Assembly (NCBI GenBank): GCA_964508055.1
Contig: CAZDRI010000006.1
Coordinates: forward strand, 1 to 64,000
From: CAZDRI01 sp964508055
GTDB lineage: Bacteria; Pseudomonadota; Gammaproteobacteria; PS1; Pseudothioglobaceae
Length of the DNA stretch: 64,000 nucleotides
Reading direction: 5' to 3'
The translations under genes were made by a program, and so were the position numbers. Below the pieces are notes generated by a model. The model was given only the letters and a program-made list of their open reading frames with translations, searched no databases and was not told the DNA's origin. Positions 1 to 7,722 of this stretch are shown piece after piece (the first letter of the stretch is position 1; the number at the start of each line of letters is the position of its first letter).

Positions 1-55
1 GGTATAAACGCTAGTCAATTGGGTGTGGTGCACTTATGAGTTGAATCCACCATAT
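1..55. mobile_element. possible end of an IS30-like insertion sequence (remnant)
   Basis: The first ~55 bases hold no gene end that I can read. The stretch around 21-53 carries a GGTGCACTT core followed by TTGAATCCACC, bracketed by GGTG and CACC. This resembles from memory the terminal repeats of IS30-family elements. The rest of the element would lie outside the window. It sits 14 bp beyond the polA stop codon. This is pattern recognition only; a plain intergenic sequence is equally possible. Confidence 0.25.
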
Positions 56-68
56 TAAACAATCTCTA

Positions 69-2789
69 TTAATGAGCTTTTTGCCAATTATCAGCTATAC
101 CTATATCTACTACTAAAGGTATGGAAATTTTAATAGCGTTAGCCATTAAATCACTAATTTTTATAGCATAGTCTTTTGCTTTATCAGCATCAACTTCAAA
201 TACTAATTCATCATGAACTTGCAATGTCATCTTTATATCTAAGCTATTATATTTAATCCAACTGTGAATATCTAACATAGCTCTTTTAATAATATCTGCC
301 GAACTACCTTGCATTGGTGCATTAATAGCTGTCCTTAAAGCATGCGATTGGCGTAATCTATTTTTTGAATTAATATCTGGTAGATATAATCTTCTGCCTA
401 TTATAGTTTCAACATAGCCTTGTTTTTGAGCTAGCTTTTTAGTATTTTCTATATATTGTAGGATTTTTGGATATTTTTTAAAATAAGTATCAATATATTC
501 TTTTGCTATTGTGCGTGATGAGTTTATTTGTTTTGCTAAGCCGAATGAACCCATTCCATAAATCAAACCAAAGTTAATTGCTTTGGCATTTCTTCTATCA
601 TTTTCACTTACCTCATTAATATCTTTATTAAACATTTGACTTGCTGTTGCAAGGTGAATATCTAAGCCTTCCTTAAATGCATTAACTAAACCTGCATCTT
701 GAGATAAATGAGCCATTATTCTAAGCTCTATTTGTGAATAATCAGCAGCTATAATAGTTTTATTTTTATCTGCTATAAAAGCCTGTCTTATCTTTCTACC
801 TTCATCGGTGCGAATAGGGATATTTTGTAAATTAGGGTTAGATGAAGAAAGCCTACCAGTAGCTGTTACCGCTTGGTGGTATGAAGTATGTAATCTATTA
901 GTAGTGGGGTTTATTTGTTGAGGTAATGCTTTAATATAAGTTGATACTAATTTTGTTAAGGAACGATATTCTAAAATATACCTTGCAATTTTATGTTCAT
1001 TTGCTAATTTTTTTAAGATATTTTCATTAGTAGATTTTCTTTTATTATTACCAACAGGAATTGCAAGTTTATCTTCATCATATAATACTTCAGATACTTG
1101 TTTTGGTGAATTTATATTAAATTCCATATTGGCAATCTCATATATTTTATCCTCAACATCTTTTATTTTATTTTCAATAGCATATTGATGTTTTGTTAGT
1201 AAATTTAAATCTAATTTCACACCATTGCGCTCCATATCCATAATAACTTTTATAAGAGGTAATTCTATGTTTTTATATAAGTCATTTATTTTTTTAGTGC
1301 TGCTAATTTTTTTCTCAAAAATTTTATTTAACTCGTTGGTTACAATTACATCTTCAATAGCATAAGGTGCGGCTTTTTCAATAGCTACTTCACTAAAACA
1401 GATTTGTGCCCTACCGCTGCCTACTAATTCCTTATATTTAATATTTTTATGATTTAAATGTATGAGGGCTAAATCATCTAAATTATGTCTGCTATTTACG
1501 CTATTAATACAATATGATTTCAGCATAGTGTCATCTTTAATACCATTTAATTCAATTTGATAATTAGCTAAAATATGAGCATCGTATTTAATGTTTTGAC
1601 CAATTTTTTTATAATTCGTAGCTGTAAAAATTGGTTTTAATCTAGTTAAAACCATATCAATATCAAGTTGTTTTTGGACTCCTAAATAATTATGTCCAAC
1701 TGGTAGATAATATGCTTTTTTCTTAAACCCAAACACTAAGCCAACTAATTTAGCATCTATAACATTTAAGCTTGTAGTTTCTGTATCAAATGTGAATTCT
1801 TTAAATGTGTTAATATCAACAATTAATTTTTCAAAAGTAGAATTATTTAAAACTGTTATTTTTTCATAGCTATCAATTAATGCTAAATCTTTGGTGATAA
1901 TTGTTTCTTTATCTGTTTTTGTATTTGTCTCGGTATCTGTAATACTCAATTGTCTATACCAGTTTAAGAAACCATATTTTTTATAAAGTTTAGCTAAAGA
2001 TTGAGTTTCAGCTATTACTTTTTTCTCAGCTATATCAAATGGTAATTTAACATCAGTTTTTAGAGTTACTAGTTTTTTAGATAGGTCAATAAGTTCAAAA
2101 CTTGCTCTTAAATTTTCACCAATTTTGCCAGTTATTTTATTAGCATTTTTTTTTATATTATCAACTGAGCCGTATTTATCCAGCCAATTACTTGCAGTTT
2201 TAGGACCTACCTTAGGCACTCCGGGTATATTATCAGCTGTATCACCTGTTAATGATAAATAATCTAATACTTGGTTTATTTTAATGCCTAGTTTTTTATA
2301 AACAAAATCGCTATCAATAATATTATCTTTAAAATCAAGTAGTTTTATATTTTCATCAATTAATTGAAATAAATCCTTATCACTGCTAGCGATGATTGTT
2401 TTCACTTTTTGTTTTTTTGCTGAAGTTGCAAGTGTTGCTATAACATCATCAGCCTCTACATCATCTATACATAAAAAAGCATAACCCATAGCCCTAATAA
2501 TTTTATATAAAGGCTTAATTTGCACAGCTAAATCTTTATCCATTGGCCTTCTATGAGATTTATATTCTGGATATAGCTTGTGTCTAAAATTATCACCTTT
2601 AGCATCAAATATAATTATGATATAAGCATCTTTAAAAAGTCTTTCTAACTTTTTAATTGAATTTATAACCCCAAATATCGCTCCTGTGGGGAAGCCTTCA
2701 TCATTAGTAAGATTTTGTGAGAGTGTTGAAAAATATGCTCTAAATAAAAATGCCGAGCCATCAACTAATATAAGTTTGGTATTTTGCAT
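69..2789 (-). CDS. polA: DNA polymerase I
   Basis: DNA polymerase I (906 aa) does Okazaki-fragment processing and repair synthesis in the cytoplasm. The N-terminal 5'-3' flap nuclease covers about residues 1-290, with the acidic cluster DDVEADD near 109-115. The proofreading domain (about 320-500) keeps its acidic residues: FDTET at 334-338, the KYDAH segment near 401-405 and YAIED at 476-480, so 3'-5' editing should be active. The polymerase domain has motif A DYSQIELR (about 683-690), motif B RRNAKAINFGLIYG (about 732-745) and motif C VHDE (about 858-861). Length matches the E. coli enzyme. It is transcribed divergently from znuC, with 92 bp between the starts. The identification is secure. 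Confidence 0.98.
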   Translation of the reverse strand: MQNTKLILVDGSAFLFRAYFSTLSQNLTNDEGFPTGAIFGVINSIKKLERLFKDAYIIIIFDAKGDNFRHKLYPEYKSHRRPMDKDLAVQIKPLYKIIRAMGYAFLCIDDVEADDVIATLATSAKKQKVKTIIASSDKDLFQLIDENIKLLDFKDNIIDSDFVYKKLGIKINQVLDYLSLTGDTADNIPGVPKVGPKTASNWLDKYGSVDNIKKNANKITGKIGENLRASFELIDLSKKLVTLKTDVKLPFDIAEKKVIAETQSLAKLYKKYGFLNWYRQLSITDTETNTKTDKETIITKDLALIDSYEKITVLNNSTFEKLIVDINTFKEFTFDTETTSLNVIDAKLVGLVFGFKKKAYYLPVGHNYLGVQKQLDIDMVLTRLKPIFTATNYKKIGQNIKYDAHILANYQIELNGIKDDTMLKSYCINSVNSRHNLDDLALIHLNHKNIKYKELVGSGRAQICFSEVAIEKAAPYAIEDVIVTNELNKIFEKKISSTKKINDLYKNIELPLIKVIMDMERNGVKLDLNLLTKHQYAIENKIKDVEDKIYEIANMEFNINSPKQVSEVLYDEDKLAIPVGNNKRKSTNENILKKLANEHKIARYILEYRSLTKLVSTYIKALPQQINPTTNRLHTSYHQAVTATGRLSSSNPNLQNIPIRTDEGRKIRQAFIADKNKTIIAADYSQIELRIMAHLSQDAGLVNAFKEGLDIHLATASQMFNKDINEVSENDRRNAKAINFGLIYGMGSFGLAKQINSSRTIAKEYIDTYFKKYPKILQYIENTKKLAQKQGYVETIIGRRLYLPDINSKNRLRQSHALRTAINAPMQGSSADIIKRAMLDIHSWIKYNSLDIKMTLQVHDELVFEVDADKAKDYAIKISDLMANAIKISIPLVVDIGIADNWQKAH

Positions 2790-2881
2790 AGAATTAATTA
2801 TCCTCTATCAAATATTTATTTTGTTAAGTTTTAAAAAATATAATGATATAAAATTAAAATTAAACTCTAATAAAAAAATAA

Positions 2882-3601
2882 ATGACAGCAACTTTAATAA
2901 AAACAGAAAATTTAAGTCTATTTAAACATCAAAAAAATATTTTAGATAATATTAATTTTGAAATTAAAGATGGAGAGTTTATAACTTTAATTGGACCTAA
3001 TGGAGCTGGCAAATCCACTTTGATAAAAGCACTCATAGGCTTAGTTAAAATAACTTCTGGAAAGATAATTAAGCGTAAAAATTTAAAAATATCTTATACT
3101 CCACAATCATTTCATCCAAATCAGCTTATTTATATTAGTGTATTAGATTTTCTAAAGCTAAACACTAAAATAAAATATAATGAAATATTAAAAACAGCGT
3201 CTGAAGCAGGTATTGATAGTATTTTAAAAAAATCAATTAATGAAATATCTGGCGGCGAGATGAATAAAGTTTTATTAGCTAGAGCATTATTATTTAATCC
3301 TGATTTATTGATTTTAGATGAACCAATCCAAAATTTAGATGTCAATTCTCAAGTGCATTTTTATAAACTTATTCACGATATTCACCAAAATCACAAATGT
3401 GCAATATTAATGGTATCTCATGATTTACATAGAGTTATGCGAGAGTCTAATAAGGTTTTATGCTTATATCATCATATTTGCTGTATGGGTAAACCAGAGA
3501 CAGTTTTAAAAAACGATAAATTTAATTATCTTTTTGGTGAGCAAATGAGTAGCTTAACTGCTAGTTATCATCACAAGCACAATCATAGCCACGAACATTA
3601 A
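2882..3601 (+). CDS. znuC: zinc ABC transporter ATP-binding protein ZnuC
   Basis: Cytoplasmic ATPase (239 aa) of the high-affinity zinc importer ZnuABC. Walker A GPNGAGKST is at 38-46, the signature ISGGE at 122-126 and Walker B LLILDEP at 142-148. The C-terminus (about 227-239) is histidine-rich, which supports zinc over other metals and is common in ZnuC. No clear Shine-Dalgarno precedes the ATG. The permease gene znuB, which normally follows directly, is absent: the next gene is on the opposite strand 8 bp away and belongs to a block of different base composition. The binding protein ZnuA lies at 55.2-56.1 kb. A manganese/zinc relative is possible, but the His tail argues for zinc. Confidence 0.9.
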   Translation: MTATLIKTENLSLFKHQKNILDNINFEIKDGEFITLIGPNGAGKSTLIKALIGLVKITSGKIIKRKNLKISYTPQSFHPNQLIYISVLDFLKLNTKIKYNEILKTASEAGIDSILKKSINEISGGEMNKVLLARALLFNPDLLILDEPIQNLDVNSQVHFYKLIHDIHQNHKCAILMVSHDLHRVMRESNKVLCLYHHICCMGKPETVLKNDKFNYLFGEQMSSLTASYHHKHNHSHEH

Positions 3602-3609
3602 CTTTTCGT

Positions 3610-4881
3610 TTAATTGTCAATAGCAATCTCACTTATAAACAATATGTAGTTTGATGCCTCAGCATTGCGTAGTGCTTCTTGTAGCTTTTCTATTCCCTTG
3701 AGGTTTGGGTAAGACGCCAAAGTTTTACGGTAGAAATTTGTATAGAAGTAATCTGGTTCTACCCGAATCTGAAACAGGAGTGATTTGGTGCGAGGATGTA
3801 AAAAAGCCTCGTATCTAAGACGAGCTGTCTGACCTGGTGCAAGGCGTGTATCAAATAATTCCTCACTTAAATCCAGGCTTACCTGCCTAGCCACCACGAC
3901 TTCTTGTCGTGTTCCTGGTAACTGCTGTTTCTTTTCATCTTGCTGGTGGGCGCTCATTATCACACGCGGGGTAACATATGTTGGAAATTGGTGGCCTACT
4001 TTTGTGTTGGTCATGGTCAAAATACCGCTAATGCTTTTGCTACTCGTTATGACTTTATGCAATTCTATTTTTACTCCAGATAAGGTAGTAGCCTTGTCAT
4101 GAATGCCTAACCACAAGTGACGACGGTCTGGCATATGGCATGATTGACAAGTTTTGCCTGCCTTAGCTTGTGGGCTGACTCTCCACTCGTTGAATGTATT
4201 TTCAATTAGCTTCCCATTAAGTGCGTAGCCATCGTCCTCAAACTGATGGCAGGCAGCGCAGAATTTGGAACTTTCAAATGAACTCTCTACTTGCCAGCCG
4301 TTATGTGGTTTATGGGTATTTTCTTTTTCAGGAGTAGAATTTGTTTTCTCCTCGCTTTTAGGTGGACCATAGAGCTGATAATTACGCATATGACAGCCTG
4401 CGCATATCAATCCTTGATTAAAAATGGAGCCAATTGGGACGATGTTTTCGGTCAGATTTTCCGTGTCTGTTTCTTCATTAGATAACCAAGCAATTAATTC
4501 ATCGGTTTGTTCTGCTAACGGAGCATGGCAACTCAAGCAACTCTGAAGTTCAGCCTTGTCGGTAAAATCCATATCCATGAGTTGACCGAGAATGCCGGGA
4601 CCCATGGCGTGGGCATGCAAACTGTTCTGCCAGTCTTGGAATTGTAGCGGATGACAACTCCCGCACGCCTTCGGGTCCAATGAAGCCTCCAGCTTTGAAA
4701 AGGTATCCGGTGGTTCGCCTTGATGTTGGAGAGGGCGTTGCCAGTGATTAGCTAGAAAGTCATTGGATGATGAATCTTGTGCTGATGTAGCTGAAGTCAG
4801 TACTAAAAAAATTAAAGAACTAACAGATAAATACCAATATATTGGTGATTTTATTATTTTCACTATATCAAAATTTATCAA
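3610..4881 (-). CDS. periplasmic pentahaem cytochrome c family protein
   Basis: A 423-aa exported multihaem cytochrome c. Five CxxCH haem-attachment motifs are at 73-77, 115-119, 160-164, 208-212 and 245-249. One hydrophobic segment near residues 15-34, ending in a small-residue ATSA stretch, looks like a signal peptide or membrane anchor. The arrangement fits the cytochrome c554/c' (PF13435-like) families. Residues 250-423 have no haem site and look beta-rich. The gene lies downstream of the YeeE/YedE and rhodanese genes on the same strand, so an electron-transfer role in sulfur-compound oxidation is plausible but unproven. Base composition is clearly richer in G+C than the flanking genes. 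The exact substrate cannot be read from the sequence. Confidence 0.85.
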   Translation of the reverse strand: MINFDIVKIIKSPIYWYLSVSSLIFLVLTSATSAQDSSSNDFLANHWQRPLQHQGEPPDTFSKLEASLDPKACGSCHPLQFQDWQNSLHAHAMGPGILGQLMDMDFTDKAELQSCLSCHAPLAEQTDELIAWLSNEETDTENLTENIVPIGSIFNQGLICAGCHMRNYQLYGPPKSEEKTNSTPEKENTHKPHNGWQVESSFESSKFCAACHQFEDDGYALNGKLIENTFNEWRVSPQAKAGKTCQSCHMPDRRHLWLGIHDKATTLSGVKIELHKVITSSKSISGILTMTNTKVGHQFPTYVTPRVIMSAHQQDEKKQQLPGTRQEVVVARQVSLDLSEELFDTRLAPGQTARLRYEAFLHPRTKSLLFQIRVEPDYFYTNFYRKTLASYPNLKGIEKLQEALRNAEASNYILFISEIAIDN

Positions 4882-4947
4882 AAATACTCATAACAATGAA
4901 AAGCACAGTTAAACATCATAGAGAGACTCAAAGAGTACAGTTAATAT

Positions 4948-5079
4948 TTACCGTATAAATCCTGCAATTTTACTAACACGCTCACTTTTACTCATACTTA
5001 AAAATAATCTGGCATTGTTAATAAATATAGCAAGCCCTTTTATTGTGTGACTAATCAATTCATAGGTGGCTCTGATGAC
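4948..5079 (-). pseudogene. possible 3' remnant of an unrecognised gene
   Basis: In the 221-bp gap between the cytochrome and YeeE genes, the minus strand has an open frame of 43 codons ending at the TAA at 4948-4950. It has no ATG at its 5' end; it begins directly after an in-frame stop at 5080-5082. The translation has an amphipathic-helix look (for example LISHTIKGLAIFINNARLF, then a KSERV segment). It reads like the tail of a decayed gene, but I do not recognise the family and chance is not excluded. The only internal ATG would give a 15-residue peptide. Confidence 0.25.
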
Positions 5080-5102
5080 TTAATCTATTAAAGATATAGT
5101 AA

Positions 5103-6479
5103 TCAGTTTGCACCACCTTCAGCTTTATATACCAATTCATCGGTATTTTTTATTATCACATCTTTTAGCTTGATTTTAAGGAAGCGGCGTCCAGCCTCAA
5201 AGCTGAGAACAAGGATAGCAATCATCAACAAACTATAAACGACACTCCACAGCACCTCATTACCTCCTAAGGTATATGCAGCCCATTCTGGAATGGTGAT
5301 GAAGTCAGTGAGCCCCTCCGACAACAGCAGTCCATCTATCTCTTCCTGAAACAAAGTATAAGGGATATAACCGATGAAAAATCCCGGCAGAGCACAGAGT
5401 GCAGTCATATATCCTAAACCCAGGCGAGCATAGGTGCGCACCTCACAGCCAATCATAAATACAGCTCCCATCGCTAAAAGAGGGCCGCCAACAATATGTC
5501 CCCAATACAATCCCTGTTCACCAGCGGCATTGGGTATATCACCGACTCCCATTATCCAGGCGCCAAGAATGTAGAGATTAAAAAGAACAATGGCAGCCAT
5601 GAAACCCTGCAAAGGTAGCATGCCACGAAACATACGAAAAGTGCAGACAGGAAGTCCCTGACCGCAATAGTGTTTTTTACTAATAAATACTGATTCCGGC
5701 GCCATTACAGAGCACTCGGTGCCGAAACCGCACTTTGCAATACCTATCCCAAGTAGTACGCCTGGAATCGCAAGCCATATAACTTCAGACCAACCAATCT
5801 GACTCACGGAGCCCTGAATAGAATCTCCAAAAATAGCCATTAATAACGGAACACCTAGAAAGGCAATCAGCACAACATTCATCAATAATCTCATCGAATC
5901 ACGCCATGGTTTGTAATTAGGGTCATAACCGGGATTATAGTGAGTTGAACTTTGATAATTGCGCATTGCAACTTCTTTTGTTTCCTGATGCCTGAAATAA
6001 CTACCAAGTCCAGTTCCAAGTGCGAATTTAAAGGCGATAAAAGCAAATGGTATCCCCGATAAAAGCACTACCCAGGAAGCTATACTCATAGACGGTATAC
6101 CTCCAACGAAATGGTGGGTTGTACAACCAGCTGCCAAACGGGTTCCAAATGAGAACAACATACCACCGATAAACGATAATAGCAGCATGCGTTTATTGTA
6201 TCTAACCCAGCCGCGTGCTTCTCCTTCAGCGACAGCAACTAGCCGTGCACCAAGTAGGGCACCAATAATAGTCCAGTGAATGCCAGGTTCATAAACACGA
6301 CCTACCCAGTCAATGCCAAAAAATTGCTCACTAGCGGCATACATCTGAGCAAAGCCTGTGGTGACGACAATAAAATCACTATTATCCGAATTGATATAGT
6401 AGGCAATTTCGGCAAGCCCTACAAACAAACCACCCAACCAAAAAGGCCATTGCTTTTGCATAAGCTGTTTAGTAAACAT
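5103..6479 (-). CDS. YeeE/YedE-family membrane transporter (probable thiosulfate/sulfur uptake)
   Basis: Polytopic membrane protein of 458 aa in the YeeE/YedE family, whose characterised members import thiosulfate through a path lined with conserved cysteines. It has two related halves: a GCTTHH motif with Cys119, and a KCGFGTECS motif with Cys250 and Cys256. Further cysteines are at 272, 279 and 345 (IGCEVRTYARLG). A soluble tyrosine/proline-rich loop lies at about 175-195. It is followed on the same strand by the cytochrome c gene and preceded by the rhodanese gene, 46 bp away, suggesting import of a sulfur compound coupled to sulfur transfer. Some family members are linked to selenium, so the substrate is not settled. 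Confidence 0.85.
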   Translation of the reverse strand: MFTKQLMQKQWPFWLGGLFVGLAEIAYYINSDNSDFIVVTTGFAQMYAASEQFFGIDWVGRVYEPGIHWTIIGALLGARLVAVAEGEARGWVRYNKRMLLLSFIGGMLFSFGTRLAAGCTTHHFVGGIPSMSIASWVVLLSGIPFAFIAFKFALGTGLGSYFRHQETKEVAMRNYQSSTHYNPGYDPNYKPWRDSMRLLMNVVLIAFLGVPLLMAIFGDSIQGSVSQIGWSEVIWLAIPGVLLGIGIAKCGFGTECSVMAPESVFISKKHYCGQGLPVCTFRMFRGMLPLQGFMAAIVLFNLYILGAWIMGVGDIPNAAGEQGLYWGHIVGGPLLAMGAVFMIGCEVRTYARLGLGYMTALCALPGFFIGYIPYTLFQEEIDGLLLSEGLTDFITIPEWAAYTLGGNEVLWSVVYSLLMIAILVLSFEAGRRFLKIKLKDVIIKNTDELVYKAEGGAN

Positions 6480-6525
6480 AATTATATTGTTATATAAATA
6501 TAACTTACGGTCAAATCAAGCCGTC

Positions 6526-7542
6526 TTATTCAAACTTCATGGATGCCACTGGTTTTCCAAGGTGACTCCATTCGTGCATGGAACCGTCATAAAGGCTAAC
6601 ATTATCAGCACCGTTTAACTCATGCAATACAAACCAGCCCAAACTGGCCATTACCCCGGAGTTACACATGGCTATGGTTGGCTTATTTATGTCCATTCGT
6701 AGAAGTTCTGACACTTTTTGGAATGACTCTTTTTTATAAATTGTAGCTGGTCCTAAAGCGTTGCCGAACAGGGCGATAGGAAAGCTCTTGGCACCTGCTA
6801 CATGGCCTTTAACGCCTGGAGTAACAAACTTACCACTGGCAGTTAAACCTAGATATTCAGCGGTGCTACGCATATCAAGCAATTGCTTATCACTTTGTCC
6901 AAGAGAGACATCGGTGACATCATCTGTGCTAGCAAGCATCTCTTTGCGTTCTGCACTGGCTTTAAAATTACCTCTTTTGGCTCTTGATTTTCCAAATTCA
7001 ACCTTATTCTTATTCTTAATCCATTGTGCAGTTCCACCATTGAGTAAGGCTACATTATCAAAACCAAAATACTTCATAGTTAAGTAGAGGCGTGCAGCTA
7101 TAGCGGTGTGTGGAAGCACTTTACCTTTGCTGGTAATAACTACAGCACTATCGTTATTAACACCAGATTTCTGCATTAAGCGTTCGAATTTATTTTTTTC
7201 TGGCATTAGAACCTTAATTTCTTTGCCTGCTATCTTACGCTTTGTAGTAACACCTTTCCATGGAACCAGTACAGCCCCAGGAATATGACCTTCTACTTTG
7301 ATAGGACCCTTCTTCTTTCCTCCACCGACTCCACAAGGATTCACTGCCTTTGCAGTCTTAGCTCTTTTTTCGAAGCTTTTAAGATCTTTACGCACATCCA
7401 GTATTACTACATTATCAATATTGGCAGCAAGCCATTTGGTGTCTACCAACGGTCCTGGTAACTGGGTTGCGCGGGCAGGTGCGACAAGTAAGGTCAAGTA
7501 AAAAAACAGTGCCCCAATTAAAGTTGTATTTTTCATCTTCAT
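6526..7542 (-). CDS. exported tandem-rhodanese sulfurtransferase
   Basis: Sulfurtransferase of 338 aa with a signal peptide (hydrophobic 8-20, probable cleavage after ARA at about 25), so it should act in the periplasm. It has two rhodanese domains. The N-terminal one (about 30-180) starts with VILDVRK, but has Ser138 at the catalytic position and is probably inactive. The C-terminal one (about 205-335) has the active-site loop CNSGVMAS with Cys293. The N domain also carries a glycine/lysine-rich insert with Cys70. The start is the ATG at 7542, preceded by a strong GGGGGA about 8 nt upstream. It is first in a likely operon with the YeeE transporter and the cytochrome. Thiosulfate is a plausible donor; this is inferred. 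Confidence 0.85.
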   Translation of the reverse strand: MKMKNTTLIGALFFYLTLLVAPARATQLPGPLVDTKWLAANIDNVVILDVRKDLKSFEKRAKTAKAVNPCGVGGGKKKGPIKVEGHIPGAVLVPWKGVTTKRKIAGKEIKVLMPEKNKFERLMQKSGVNNDSAVVITSKGKVLPHTAIAARLYLTMKYFGFDNVALLNGGTAQWIKNKNKVEFGKSRAKRGNFKASAERKEMLASTDDVTDVSLGQSDKQLLDMRSTAEYLGLTASGKFVTPGVKGHVAGAKSFPIALFGNALGPATIYKKESFQKVSELLRMDINKPTIAMCNSGVMASLGWFVLHELNGADNVSLYDGSMHEWSHLGKPVASMKFE

Positions 7543-7639
7543 ATTTTATATCCCCCTTTTTATGTTGTAAAAAAACACTATTTATTTTAGCATAACTTCA
7601 TACTGTGAGTTATATTTCGTGTTTTTTTAAATTATCCTA

Positions 7640-7720
7640 ATTAGAATTTAAGACAGTATCTAAACTTGGTTCAGGGCAGCATGACAGCAAGGGAGATACT
7701 GAAATGCTTTGTCATTCTTA
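7640..7720. repeat. palindromic intergenic sequence beside the higher-G+C block
   Basis: The 180-bp gap between the rhodanese and ClC genes contains a hairpin: ATGACA-GCA at about 7680-7690 pairs with TGC-TT-TGTCAT near 7709-7718. The inner sequence (GGGAGATACTGAAA) and a second diverged copy of a GATACTG-like motif on the other side of a TGCTG segment resemble dispersed palindromic repeats found in many bacteria. It has no clean T-run, so it is not an obvious terminator. It could mark the edge of the inserted block. Assignment to a repeat family is from memory only. Confidence 0.3.
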
Positions 7721-7722
7721 TT

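Noticed and set aside
20..55. 3' end of a tRNA gene (GTTGAATCCACCA-like)
   Set aside because: The T-arm consensus GTTCRANNC is not met, and no acceptor or anticodon stems could be found.
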